Source: Siphonodentalium dalli
Taxonomy: Eukaryota; Mollusca; Scaphopoda; Gadilida; Siphonodentaliidae
Direction: 5' to 3'
Assembly: GCA_032622095.1 (NCBI GenBank)
Contig: CP136066.1
Coordinates: 149,885,559 to 149,949,558 of the forward strand
DNA length: 64,000 nucleotides
Part shown: positions 22,588 to 33,738 of the stretch, piece after piece
How positions within the stretch are numbered: position 1 is the first letter of the stretch
Layout of the letters: each line of letters starts with the position of its first letter
Made by a program: the position numbers and the translations under genes
The notes under the pieces: generated by a model
Seen by the model: only the letters and a program-made list of their open reading frames with translations
The model's database searches: none
What the model was told of the DNA's origin: nothing

Positions 22588-23446
22588 ATGCCTGACGAGT
22601 ACGACGTAGTTCCAAATGCTGCTCCTACAACGAGCTTTTCGTGTCCGAATGTATCTCCTCCTACGCAGTTGGAACTTGATGATAATGTCGTGGATAACTG
22701 GAAACTATGGAAGCAAATGTGGGCGAACTATCTGATCATATCAGGTCTTCAAAATAAAGAACCTAAGTTTCAAACAGCCCTCCTTCTCCATTGTATTGGA
22801 AAGGAGGTCCTGCGAATATATAACTCTTTGACATTTGGTGATACCGAGAATAAAGATGATCCTGATACAGTCATAACAAAGTTTGACGAGCACTTCATTG
22901 GTGTCACAAAAGAATTCTTTGAAAGGTTCTGCTTCAACCAACGCAATCAAAATAGCGGAGAATCAGTTGATCAGTATGTTTCGATCCTGCGAAATCTTTC
23001 AAAAACATGTGGGTTCTGTAAATGCATGTCTGAGAGACTGATCATGGACCGTATCATCCTCGGTGTCCGTGATGATAAAACAAGAGAAAAGCTAATCTCA
23101 CAGCAAAAGCTTGACCTAAAACATTGCATTGACATTTGCAGAGGAATGGAAGCGGCCCAACTCCAAATAAAGGCAGTGTCAAACTCTAACTGCATACCAT
23201 CTGAAGTCAACAAAGTTACAAATCAGTTCAACCCGAACTATAAACAACGCAAATCTCAAAATCAATCTCCAATTCACAACACTGCCAAGCGATGTAAGTT
23301 TTGAAACAAAACTCGTGTGTTCCAGAAAGAGTTGTGTCCTGCATGGGGTAAAACGTGCAATGCGTGCCATAGAAAAAACCACTTCAGTTCTTCATCTGAG
23401 TGCAGGAAACAAGTGCATGCTGTACAGCAAAATGCTGGTGCTGATT
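22588..23446 (+). pseudogene. gypsy gag, broken by UGA and by the nested insertion
   Basis: The first ATG in frame is 22588. The capsid-like region has the pattern WKLWKQMWANYLI (about 22696), then FDEHFIG, FERFCFNQRNQ and a C-terminal basic stretch. A zinc-knuckle segment begins RCKF and is followed by UGA (23302-23304) where the second Cys of the knuckle is expected. The frame then continues without change as LCPAWGKTCNACHRKNHF (about 23335-23388), so the UGA is a single-codon break. The reading enters foreign DNA at 23447. Gag would form the retrotransposon particle and bind RNA. Confidence 0.85.
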
Positions 23447-23460
23447 TAACCAGGGCTTAC

Positions 23461-23490
23461 CTGACGCCAAGCATACACTTTAGGCGTCAG
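23461..23490. repeat. hairpin near left end of the 6.88-kb insertion
   Basis: CTGACGCC (23461-23468) and GGCGTCAG (23483-23490) form an 8-bp stem with a 14-nt loop, 14 bp inside the insertion boundary. It may be a subterminal signal. Confidence 0.5.
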
Positions 23491-24378
23491 GGAACAGCTA
23501 GTGACCTCGACCTTTCACCAATGACCCTTGACCTATCCAACGTGGTAAACAAACTTCACCATTTTAAATTTTTACGAGCAAGTTGTTGCAATTGTTAACG
23601 AATTATAGCCCAAACTGTCAAGTTTATTGAATAATACTATAGAGTAAGTACGGTCAATTATATATGGATATGACTTACGTATGTTAAAACACATTTTCAG
23701 CTAGAATTATTTAGATTGCACTTATCAAACATTATGGGCCAACCAATTTCGGAAGATTTCTGTGCACCCAGCAACCCCGGTGGCCAAGTTCAACGGTTGA
23801 AAATGTGTTTGTGGCTACAAAAGGACATACATGTCCATCTCTGATTGTGACGAATGTTTGGTTACTTGAGTGGTATATGCTATTCACTCAAATCATCTGA
23901 AATTTATTTTATTTACCATTTTTGTTGCAATTTATATTATTTTACCCCCCCCCCATATCTTCATAAAGTTCATTAAATCAATCTTAATATGGAGTTCCTA
24001 ATGATTATTTTAGTAACACTATGTAGGTGAAAAAATTCTCTTTTCTGCGGTATGTGGAACGTATTTAAGAACTCAAAATTACTATTTTAAATTATTTTTT
24101 AAAGATTAAATTTTTCTGCTAATTGTTGATCACTGAACAACTGAAGACAGGTCCAGTCTCATTCAATGGATCCTAAATAATGATTACTATCACTAATTGT
24201 GTTAACTGGTCAGAATGTTAATTTATTTTTAATTAATTCAATATATATTATTTTATTTAATTATCTATATATTAAATTATATTGACATTTTTTTTTATTA
24301 TTTAAACACAAATATATTTGTCACACAAAAAAAAGAGTGTATGTTTCCGATAATGGAGCGAAAAAATTATGGTAGGTA

Positions 24379-24506
24379 CAGCCTTCATAATTGGCTACGG
24401 CAATCAGCATTCAATGCCGAAGCAATTTGCTGAAGCAAACTAGTCCATGGCATACTGTTGCTATAGCGGATTGCCGAAGCCAAACAATCTGAATTAAAGA
24501 GGGCTG
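24379..24506. mobile_element. 128-bp MITE, TA TSD
   Basis: Ends CAGCC…GGCTG, flanked by TA (24377-24378 and 24507-24508). Inner inverted arms TTGGCTACGGCAATCAGC and GCGGATTGCCGAAGCCAA. The matching site in segment B (about 26345) is empty. An inverted copy is at 43037-43168. Confidence 0.8.
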
Positions 24507-24944
24507 TAGGTAGGTAGGGTTTTTTTTTTTAATTTTATTTTGATATTTTTTATCCAGCGGCAGAAATATTGAATCACCTCGACTGAAGCGACATAAAATG
24601 CCAACTTGCGTTGTGGGAAAAGTATTGCGTGATAAACACAGTGGAGATATACATTATGATTGATGAAAGATCAAACTTACCGGTACTTCATGCTTAAGTA
24701 TGTTTTTTATTTAATATTCACATACCACATTTTCCTAAAGTTGGCTATAAACTTGGTACGAAATTGATGTCACTAACTTTTTATAATTTTACCCATGACA
24801 CGACTATAATACTGTACTTGTATTGTGACGACTACATCCCATTGTCTGGAGGTAGCCAGTACACCCAACCTAGCATGAATGGTTTTTGGAAACAGTAGCT
24901 GTACCCCTAACATATGTGGTGGTACCTCTATACATGTATATATA

Positions 24945-25026
24945 CAGTAATGCCTAAGTACTAAATCCTGAAAAGTTACCCATAACTCTGCTGTAGTTAA
25001 AGAGTCAATTACTTAGGGCATTACTG
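24945..25026. mobile_element. 82-bp CAGTAATGCC MITE, TA TSD
   Basis: Starts CAGTAATGCC and ends GGCATTACTG, with TA on each side (24943-24944, 25027-25028). Segment B reads straight through at this position (ATATATACAGATACAC, about 26810-26825). It is a short member of the family seen whole at 49740-49907. Confidence 0.8.
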
Positions 25027-25071
25027 TACAGATACACACCACCATGTATGTTGATAGTGTTCCTATCTGTA

Positions 25072-25495
25072 CTCTCGGGCTCCAAATAAAAGTGCAGGGG
25101 GATTCCATTGAAAGTTAATAACAGTGCAGACCCAAATAATACCACAGTGGAATTTAAACTGAGCAAAACATCAACTATAGTTAAACAATTATTTGTATAG
25201 TACATGTCATGTAGGCCAAGCAATCATACATGGGAATCAACAAAATATGTGTCATGTGGTGTTTATTCAATATTTAAATGTTCACATCTATGCAATATAC
25301 TTGAATATGTACATGCAGAAAGTTATAAGCTCATCAATTTGGTATCAGAATCATATACAAATCTTGAGTTTATGCTGATTTCAATTTGCATAGCCTCAAA
25401 ATTAATTAACTTGCAGACCCAAATAACCACTATGCAGGGGCAGATTTCCTAATAAAATAACAAATATGCATGCATGTTTATTTGGAACCCAAGAG
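25072..25495. mobile_element. CTCT(C/T)GGGCTCCAAATAAA MITE, copy A
   Basis: Ends CTCTCGGGCTCCAAATAAA and TTTATTTGGAACCCAAGAG, TA on both sides. Shared with segment B at the same place, so it was inserted before the A/B duplication. A third copy at 40774-41216 sits in unrelated DNA and confirms the ends. Confidence 0.8.
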
Positions 25496-25524
25496 TATGT
25501 TCCATAAGTCCCAAACAAGGCATA

Positions 25525-25897
25525 CTCTTGAGTACCTAATAAACATACATGTACGATTATTAAAATCGAGGTAAAATTCCCACCTGTACGATCATTATTT
25601 GGTCCTGTATGTTTATTAAATTAACCAAAAGAAATAATTCACCAATCTTAAATTGTGTTATTCATAGATAAATGAACTCTGATTGTTGAAAGTGATCAGC
25701 ACACTGTAGATTCACAGACCTGGCTATCCATGAAACTATTTATGTCCCATGGCATCAGTAAACCAGTCAGATGGGATGTATGGTACTAATATTTCCAGTC
25801 TGTATGTTTATTCCGTCCTGTACTATTATTCAGTTGTACTAACATTTTCCAACCTGTACTATTATTTCACCCTGTACTTTTATTAGGCACTCAAGAG
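25525..25897. mobile_element. 373-bp MITE CTCTTGAGTACCTAATAAA, TA TSD
   Basis: Left end CTCTTGAGTACCTAATAAA, right end its inverse with one mismatch, TA at 25523-25524 and 25898-25899. Segment B has the uninterrupted site GGCATACAGG (TA at 27320-27321). The end sequence resembles that of the neighbouring CTCTCGGGCTCC family, so one transposase may serve both. Confidence 0.88.
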
Positions 25898-26298
25898 TAC
25901 AGGTAAAGCAGCCAGGCATGAGATCCACTCTCATAAAATTAAAATTGCAAAATTCATGCCCATCAATCCACAACCCATCATACACTTTTCACAGGGATAT
26001 GTTATTAGAAGCCATGTGTTTTGTACACTAATTATCATCAATATTTATGAGCTTTAGTCGTAAAAACAGTAAAAAAAAAATTAGAAAACTTTTTCTCCAA
26101 ATAACAATAAACACTTTTAGGGTCGGCGGGTTATTTTTAGGGTCGGTCGATGTACGGAAACAAAGCATCTTTATTTTCTGGCCTCACTCAACATTATTTC
26201 TTTCATTTCGACAATATTTCTTTAAATTTTAATATGTTAACTTTATAATGTTTAATAATAAAGGTTGTGTTGGACATGCTGCCTCATTACATTAGGCC

Positions 26299-27522
26299 AA
26301 AAAAAAAAGATTGTATGTTTCCGATAACGGAGTGAAAAAATTAAGGTAGGTAGTAGGTAGGGAATTTTTATTTTTTTATTTTATTTTGATATTTTTTATC
26401 CAGCTGCAGAAATATTTAATTACCTCGACCAAAGTGACATAAAATGCCAACCTGTGTTGTGGGGAAAGTATTACTTGATAAATACAGTGGAAATATACAT
26501 TAAGATTGATGAAAGATCAAACTTACTTCATGCTTAAGTATGTTATTTATTATTCACATACCACATTTTCATAAATATGGCTATAAACCTGGTACGAAAT
26601 TGATGTCACTAACTTTTATTAGAATTTTACCCATAATACTGTCATTATACCATACTTGTATTGTGATGACTACATCTTGTATGGAGGTAGCCAGTACACC
26701 CAACCTAGCATGCCTGGTTTTTGGAAACAGTAGCTGTATCCCTACTTAAACATACATGTATGTGGTGATAACCTCTATACATGTATATAACTATATATAT
26801 ATATATATATATATATACAGATACACTCACGCCATGTCTGTTGATAGTGTTCATACCGGTATTCTCGGGCTCCAAATAAAAGTGCAGGTCCAAATAATAG
26901 AGCAGGGGGGAAATTACATTGAAACTGAAAGTTAATAACAGTACAGACCCAAATAATAGCACAGGGGAAACTCTTGAGCAAAACATCAACTATAGTTAAA
27001 AATGTTATATGTAGGTCAAGCATAGGAATCAACATAGTATGTGTCATGTAGTGTTTTATTCAATCTTTAAATGTTCACATGTATGCCATAATGTAATTGA
27101 ATATGTACATGGATAACATTATAAGCTCATCAATTTGGTATCAGAATCATATAGAAAACTTGAGTTTGTGCTGATTTAAATTTTCATAGCCTCAAAATTA
27201 ATAAACTTGCAGACTCTAATAATCACTGTGCAGGGGGGGAATTTCCCAAGAAAATAATAAATGTGCATGCATGTTTATTTGGAATCCATGAGTATGTTCC
27301 ATAAGTCCAAAACAAGGCATACAGGTAAAGCAGGCATGAGATCCACTGTCATGAAATTAAAATTGCATAATTCATGCCCATCAATCCAAAACCCATCTCA
27401 CACCTGAGGCTTTTGAGACAACAGTCATTTCATGGTCACTTTTCACAGGCATATGTTAGAAACTATGTGTTTTGCACACTAATGATCATCAATATTTATG
27501 AGCATTAGTAGTAAAAACAGTT
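26299..27522 (+). repeat. segment B of the tandem duplication (empty-site copy)
   Basis: Same order of landmarks as segment A with roughly 10% divergence by eye. It lacks the three MITEs present in A and has a private AT microsatellite (about 26788-26817). Non-coding. Confidence 0.85.
26862..27292. mobile_element. CTCTCGGGCTCC MITE, copy B
   Basis: Paralogue of 25072-25495. Left end TTCTCGGGCTCC and right end GGAATCCATGAG are slightly decayed. TA flanks at 26860-26861 and 27293-27294. Confidence 0.75.
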
Positions 27523-28404
27523 TTAACATTATTAACATTGGATTAACATTGGATTACCCCGTATATGTCTGCCTGAGTCATCAATTATCTAGTCATTCAG
27601 ACAGACATTTGTTTACTACAGTTCCTTATGCCAAATGTATAATTTGTTTATGAATAGAACCTGGTGTGAAATTGTCTACAATGGAGGTTACGAGCAGTTT
27701 ACCTCATCAAAATACAAACCATTACAAGAACCATGCATATATGCCATCATTTCTGACAGTAGCTCGTAGACGAGTATGATTCGTCACACCGTAGCATTTC
27801 AACCAGGCTCTGCTCATAATTAATTTTGACCAAATGTATATTTGTTTTGAATATTTAATAATTTGTGCAATAAGAGCAAATAAGTCTCAATAGAAATATT
27901 CATTTTTTCAAGACTGTGATGACAATAATCAAATTGATCATCTGGACGATACAGACACCGTGAAATAACATCAACCGAAAGAACCAACCAAGAACATCAA
28001 CATAATTAGCATAATACCTTCCAACGGCGCACATACAACCCAACTAATAGAGCTATAAATATGACTTGTACGTTAAATACCGTACCGAATCAACACAGAT
28101 ATATATCTATTGGCCTATCATATATGTAAAGATAAGATAAAGATAAGTTAATTGACAATCAAGTCACCTTCACAGGTAGAGTAATTTAGATAAAACAGAC
28201 AAACAACAAGTAAACAAATATTGAAATAGATGGACAGAACAGAACATATGAGAAAGTATTGATTGAAGTTGATTGGTGAAATAAAGTGATAAAAACTTGC
28301 TCGATCTTCATGTCCAACAGTCATCAGATATAGAATAAGACATTAATGGCCCTACATATGTAGATTTTGTGATCCGTCAGTTAGTGAGTCAGTTTATAAT
28401 TTAT
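27523..28404. repeat. old repeat (27596-27860) and unassigned DNA
   Basis: 27596-27860 matches 49450-49739: TTTACTACAGTTC, GAATAGAACC, GGAGGTTACGAGCA, GTAGCATTTC and CTGCTCATAATT in order. It also provides an empty site for the MITE at 49740 (GAATATTTAA). 27861-28404 is unrecognised AT-rich DNA. Confidence 0.65.
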
Positions 28405-29986
28405 GGGAGCTCATAAAAGCCGAACATAACCGAACACAAGTCCAAATAATAGGAAATTTCATGAATAAAGTTCATAGGCATGTGTATTCATGTTCACACT
28501 ATAAATATACGGAGTTTGGACCAATAATAAGTGTTTTAATCGATATTTTGTAAGACGCGTTTAGTGTTCGGATGCAGTCACCGGTAATTAATTAACACAT
28601 AGAATGATGTGACATTAGCTGCCGTTTGAGATATATAACTCTATATAGAGTCTACTAAATATACGAACACCTTGTAAACTTCAGACATATGTATTCACGT
28701 TCAACCTATTACTATACGAAGTTTGGTGGAGTTTGCTTCAATAATGAGTGTTTTGTTAGATGTTTTGTATAACGCGTTTGTGTTCGGCATAGAAAAGCAG
28801 AACACAAACTTCTGTCTCGTGGATTAGTTTATCCGCTGATAAGTAATATCTGCCAGATGGGATTTGGCAGGCTTTATTCGCGAGAAAAACGTATTGTTGT
28901 CCATTTTCGTCTGCATTCTCACTAAAATGTTACCCCACCCCGTTATTATTACAAGTACATTCGTACAATATGGTTGTTTAGATGGATCATACTGGACAAA
29001 TATCAGCACGCCCCGAATAAAGAGCGTTTCGTATTGTATCTTTTTAAAAGTCTGATATGCTGTGATATGCAGAAATTTAAGATCTTATTTTATTTTCAAA
29101 TATGTCTCTGATATGACAGGAATGTGATATGAAAGGAATAAAGATTATTTATTTTGCGCTCAAGATACTTTTTGATGTTTGCTAGGGTTGATTGATCTAG
29201 TTTTGCATGTCTTTACTCTTTTAGTCTGACATGGCTTCTTGGCAATAGCCCCGTTTTGCGGTATCGTCAAACGTTAAAAACTTTGAGTTGTAATCTTTCC
29301 ATGAAGTTACATAAATATTTATTTTTGTAATTATTATTCTCGTCACGTTTTGGGAGAGGACTTAATTACAAAAAAGCCATAACAGGCTTGATGTCTCATC
29401 CCTTTCCAATCACCCATAATCACCCATTAGCATTTTTGTAAAATATTCATTTTCTTTTGTATTGTGTATAAATATTGTTTACACCAAGTTTTGCTTCATG
29501 TGACGAGTGCATAAGGTATGTGTACTAGCGGGAAAACTTGTTTGTCACTCGACGTTTTTACAATCGTTGTCTTTCACGACGGGGCCTATCAAAAGCATGT
29601 TGTTTCTATAATAGTATAGGCGCCATCAAACACTGATACTATTTGTCAAAACACTGAACTAAAATAGGTGAGAGACCGCCATCAACAACAATTAAAGCCT
29701 TTCGGATTAGTGACCATGTCAGATATTAATTATCACCTAGCTAGACAGCCGTTAGACTAATCCACGACAAAATTATAACTTGTGTTCGGCTTTTCTATGC
29801 CGAACACAAAACGCGTTTTACAAAATATCGAATAAACCACTTATTATTTGCCCGAACTCCACCAAACTTCGTATAGTAATAGTGTGAACATGAATACACA
29901 TGCCTATGAACTTTATTCGTGATATTTCCCATTATTTGGACTTGTGTTCGGTCATGTTCGGTTGTGTTCGGCTTTTATACGTACCG
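28405..29986. mobile_element. foldback element with CCGAACACAAG arms
   Basis: 1582 bp flanked by TAATTTAT (28397-28404 and 29987-29994). The arms are about 170 bp: the left has ATAAAAGCCGAACA, CATGTGTATTCATG and AAGACGCGTTT, the right is the inverse. A second left-arm copy lies at about 28680-28800. The TSD length suggests a hAT-like or P-like mobiliser. No transposase frame. Confidence 0.75.
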
Positions 29987-29994
29987 TAATTTAT

Positions 29995-30328
29995 TGCCCA
30001 ATAATATCGTGCATCTGTCAATTGACTCAATTCGGTCGATTGCGGAGCGCGCAGACTCTCTTTTCTTGTGCTTTTACTCAATGATGTTAAATTTTATGAT
30101 TTAGCCTTGTGTCATATCGTTTTCAAGTAGATTTAATCTTGATTTTTAATTTAGATCCATTGTTTTCAAAAAACGTGCTGTCAGCCCGGAAGTCGGTGTT
30201 CGTGTTGGTTAATGTCATCCTAAGAAAGCGCGGGTCGATGTCGAGGGGGCGGAGCTTAATCTTAAATTAAGATGGCCGCAGCTGTTATCAGACGTCTATT
30301 GGAACAAGACGGCTGTCAATCAAGACTA
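29995..30328. other. right end of the 6.88-kb insertion, unassigned
   Basis: Becomes GC-richer toward 30328 (AAGTCGGTGTTCGTGTTGG, GAGGGGGCGGAGC). No ORF and no inverted partner at 23447. Confidence 0.4.
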
Positions 30329-30337
30329 GTGCTGATT

Positions 30338-31527
30338 CTGATTGCGACAGCATTTATGCGGTTGAAATTGCTTATAATGTTAATTCTGTTGAACCGGTAT
30401 ATTGTGAAATTCTGCTAAATGACAAGCTGGTGAAATTTCAAGTTGATTGTGGTGCATCCGTGAATGTACTGCCACGATCATTTACAAAAGATAACCAAAT
30501 TCAACCTGAAAATGTTCAACTACGTATGTGGAATGGATCAACTGTTTCTGCATTAGGACGCTCGAAAATCAAAGTGTTGAATCCAGCAAACAATCGTGAA
30601 TACAAGGTGCATTTTGTAGTTGTCGACCAAAATCTTACACCATTGCTAAGTCGAAACGCGGCAGAGAAAATGAAACTAATGAACATTAACTATCACAATA
30701 TGAAGATACCAATCAACGCTGTGACACAAGCAAACGCATGGACTGATTTGTTTCCAAAGGTGTTCGATGATATGGAAGTAGGCACACTTCCAGGAGGACT
30801 AGTACATTTGACAGTTGACGGAAGTATCTCTCCCTCCGTTAAGGCTCCCCGTACTATCCCGGAGGCAATGAAACAGGATGTGAAACACAAACTAGACCAT
30901 ATGGAACATGCTAACATTATTGCAAAAGTCGATCGCCCGACAGAGTGGGTTAGCCAAATGGCAGTGACAACAAAACGGAATGGGGACATAAGGATTTGTC
31001 TTGATCCGAGGTCACTTAATCTCGCACTTAAAAGAGAACACTATCGGCTACCTGTACTCGATGACATCCTCTCATCGCTTGCGCTGTCAACCAAATTTTC
31101 CATCCTGGATCTTAGGGACGGATACCTACATTGTGTTCTTGACGAGGAATCCAGTCATCTGACAACATTTAATACGCCATTTGCCAGATATCGTTGGCTC
31201 AGAATGCCTTTCGGTTTAAACGTTTCAAGCGAGATCTTCCAGAAACGACTGCACCAAGCTCTTGAGGGGCTTGAAGGTGTCAGCTGTAATGCCGATGACG
31301 TCATCTGTCATGGAGCTAGTGATCAAGAACACGATGACCGATTTAGACAGTTGCTACAGCGTGCGTCGGAACATGGTATCAAGTTCAATATTTCAAAATG
31401 CAGATTTGGACTGTCTGAGATAAAGTTCGTGGGCCATATTGTGAGTTCACAAGGGTTGAAAGTTGACCCAGAGAAAGTGGAAGCGATCACAAATTTGGAA
31501 CCCCCACAGAACAGAGAAGAAGTTTAA
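30338..31527 (+). pseudogene. gypsy pol part 1: protease and reverse transcriptase
   Basis: The frame is continuous with gag once the insertion is ignored. The aspartic protease active site is VDCGASVNVLP (about 30442-30474), with a C in place of the usual S or T. RT: PRTIPEAMKQDV, RICLDPRSLN, SILDLRDGY (first catalytic Asp), RYRWLRMPFGLN and NADDVI for the YxDD-type box (about 31291). The reading is halted by UAA at 31525-31527 and resumes in the same frame in a normal thumb block, so this is a single nonsense codon. Reverse transcription would take place in cytoplasmic particles. Confidence 0.88.
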
Positions 31528-32895
31528 ATGTTAATTGGAACTGTGAATTACCTTTCTCGGTTCTTGCCGAAGTTGACTGATACAATGATGCCTATTTCTC
31601 AACTCATCAGGAAGGACGTCGAATGGACATGGGGTCATTTGCAAGAAGCTGCATTCAAACAGCTAAAAAACTCATTGACAAAGGCACCAGTTCTAGCCTA
31701 TTTCGACAACCAACAGCCGGTTTCTATTCAATGTGACTCATCCTTGTGTTCGCTTAGTGCAACGCTGTTACAAAATTACAAACCAATTGCTTTCGCTAGC
31801 AGAGTGTTGCAAGATGCTGAAACACGATATTGTCCGTTAGAGCTTGAAATGCTAGCCGTTGTGTGTGCGCTGGAGAAATGGCACCAGTTTACGTATGGAC
31901 GTGCAGTAACAGTGTATTCGGAACATCAACCGCTTCAGTCCATCAGTAAAAAGGACTTAAACCGAGCACCAAAGCGTCTGCAAGGAATACTCCTTCGTGC
32001 GCTTGCATACGACTTCACTATCCAGTGGATACCTGTGAAAAAAATGGCTCTTTCTGACAGTCTAAGCCGACTTCGCGTGAGCGCGCATTCTTCCGATGAC
32101 AAACTTTCTGAATTTGATAATGTAAATGCGGTTCAGCTTCTTTCATTGAATGAAGATCGGATTCGTCAACTTCAAGCAGCAACGGCAAGTGACTCATCTC
32201 TTCAAACTCTCAAAACGGTAATTCAGAGTGGCTGGCCTGTAACTAAAGCAGAGGTTCCAGATCACACGTTACCGTATTTTCACATCAGAGATGAACTCGC
32301 CATAGCATATGGACTTGTGTTCCGTGGTGACCGCGTTGTTGTTCCCAAAGACATGCGCCAGGACATGAAACAAGACCTCCATATTGGTCACACTGGCATT
32401 GAAAGTTGCCTTCGACGAGCTCGAGAATCGCTATATTGGCCAGCTATGAATGCCGAATTAAAGTCCTGGATTCAAATGTGTGATGTGTGCAGGACATATG
32501 AAACAGCACAGTGCAAGGAGCCACTAATTTCACATGATATTCCTCCGAGACCTTGGCAGAAAGTTGGGGTCGACGTCATGACAGATCAGAACAAAGACTA
32601 CCTGATCACAACAGACTATAGATCCAATTTCTGGGAAATAGATTTTCTTCCCCGTACCCAGGCAACGACAATCATCCATAAGCTGAAAGCTCATTTCTGT
32701 CGATATGGCACAACTGATACTGTTGTTACAGATAGCGCTAGTCAATTTCTTGGTTCGGAATTTCAAAAATTTCGCAAAAAGTGGGGATTTGAACACAATC
32801 CATCCTCACCTCACTTTCATCAGTCGAATGGCAAGGTCGAATCTTCGGTAAAAGTTGCCAAGCGAATGCTAAAAAAAATGCAGGGACGCTGGTGA
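31528..32895 (+). pseudogene. gypsy pol part 2: RT thumb, RNase H, integrase core
   Basis: Same frame as part 1. It opens with GTVNYLSRFLPKL. The RNase H region has IQCDSS, LELEMLA and VYSEHQPL; the last normally has Asp where Glu is seen. The integrase zinc-binding region is H-x3-H … C-x2-C (HIGHTG … CDVC, about 32386-32487). The catalytic D, D and E are visible in GVDVM, VTDSASQF and NGKVESS. The frame ends at 32893-32895, just after a run of eight A (32871-32878), where reading continues in frame 2. Confidence 0.88.
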
Positions 32896-33541
32896 AGATC
32901 AATACTTGGCATTGTTGAATATACGTAACACTCCAAGTAAGGGTATGGACACCAGTCCAGTGCAGAGAAGTATGTTCAGACGTACAAAGACTGTTATTCC
33001 TACAACTAATGCACTACTTCAACCAGCCATGGACTGTCAGTCTGACTCAAAGCAGATCGCGAACAATCAACAAAATCAAGCGCGTTACTACAATCGATCG
33101 GCACGCCCATCAAAACCTCTGAACGAGGGTGATGTTATTCGCATGAAACCATATAAGGTTGGGGACAAAACATGGAAAAAGGCTACTGTGACCTCCAGGT
33201 TGGACGAACGGTCCTATGAGGTGAAAGGACGAGATGGTGAAATTCTAAGACGAAACCGAGTACAGTTGTCTAAATGTGGCCAAGGAGACCCACATCTTAA
33301 GGAACCACAAGCCGGTGATCCAAATCCCAAGGAACCACAAACTGATGTTGATAGTGGTCGCGATATGTATGTGGAACGCAGCACTACAAGCCATGTGGAA
33401 ACACCACCTGTGTGCAGTCATAAATCAGTCACACAAAGTCCACAATCTGACCTGGTATCCACAGAAAGACGATCAGGCCGTATGCGACAGATGCCCAAAA
33501 AGCTCTCTGATTACATCACAAACTTATTGCAGGAATCATAA
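32882..33541 (+). pseudogene. gypsy pol part 3: integrase C-terminal region
   Basis: Frame 2. It continues the integrase with YLALLNIRNTPS, the standard block after the catalytic core, and then RYYNRSARPSKPLNEGDVIR and a YEVKGRDGEILRRNRVQL tail typical of K02A2.6-like polyproteins. A spacer with two repeats of KEPQ and a basic C terminus follow, with the stop at 33539-33541. No chromodomain and no env frame after it. The frame change at the A8 run could be a real indel or a homopolymer sequencing error. Confidence 0.85.
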
Positions 33542-33548
33542 TTTCTGT

Positions 33549-33560
33549 AAACCCAGGGGA
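33549..33560 (+). promoter_or_regulatory. polypurine tract of gypsy element
   Basis: AAACCCAGGGGA directly before the 3' LTR; the AGGGGA part is the likely plus-strand primer. Confidence 0.65.
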
Positions 33561-33731
33561 TGTTATAGTATTTGGTTATTTGTGTTATTACGGGTTTCCG
33601 TAGTTTTATTTGTTTTGTATTTTCGCTATTGAGTTATCTATCGTGGATAAAGATCGTTCACAATTGTCTCGTTTAATAATCTTCTAATACACTATATTGG
33701 GTCACAGTAATATGGACATAATAATAATACA
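33561..33731 (+). repeat. 3' LTR of gypsy element
   Basis: 171 bp, apparently identical to 22247-22417, followed by the TSD GTCGT. Confidence 0.95.
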
Positions 33732-33738
33732 GTCGTAC

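Larger units (their letters stand above)
24325..26072 (+). repeat. segment A of a diverged tandem duplication
   Basis: Colinear with segment B (26299-27522) from TGTATGTTTCCGATAA through GATATTTTTTATCCAGC, ACTTCATGCTTAAGTATGTT and TCAATATTTATGAGC. A is longer because it carries three small TA-flanked insertions absent from B: 24379-24506, 24945-25026 and 25525-25897. Non-coding. Confidence 0.85.
23447..30328. mobile_element. 6.88-kb non-coding insertion with 9-bp TSD inside gypsy
   Basis: The 9-bp word GTGCTGATT occurs at 23438-23446 and 30329-30337, one on each side. Gag-pol reading is colinear if the intervening 6882 bp plus one copy are ignored. The inside has no ORF above ~95 codons. It starts TAACCAGGGCTTACCTGACG and ends with AATCAAGACTA; I see no terminal inverted repeat. 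It contains older elements (a tandem duplication, several MITEs and a foldback), so it arrived as a composite block. The TSD length is that of Mutator-type elements, but the lack of TIRs leaves the class open. Confidence 0.8.
22242..33736 (+). mobile_element. Ty3/gypsy (Mag-type) LTR retrotransposon, disrupted
   Basis: Complete insertion bounded by the 5-bp duplication GTCGT (22242-22246 and 33732-33736). Two 171-bp LTRs of form TG…CA appear identical base for base. A TGG-starting primer-binding site follows the 5' LTR and an AGGGGA polypurine tract precedes the 3' LTR. The internal order is gag, protease, RT, RNase H, integrase, with no env. The K02A2.6-like gag knuckle, DCGAS protease and integrase tail suggest the Mag lineage. 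It lies antisense in an intron of a FLYWCH/MULE gene. It is disabled by an in-frame UGA in gag, an in-frame UAA in pol, a frameshift in integrase and a 6.88-kb insertion, despite identical LTRs. Confidence 0.92.

Noticed and set aside
33549-33731. Possible env gene after pol
   Set aside because: The PPT and LTR follow pol directly; there is no room.
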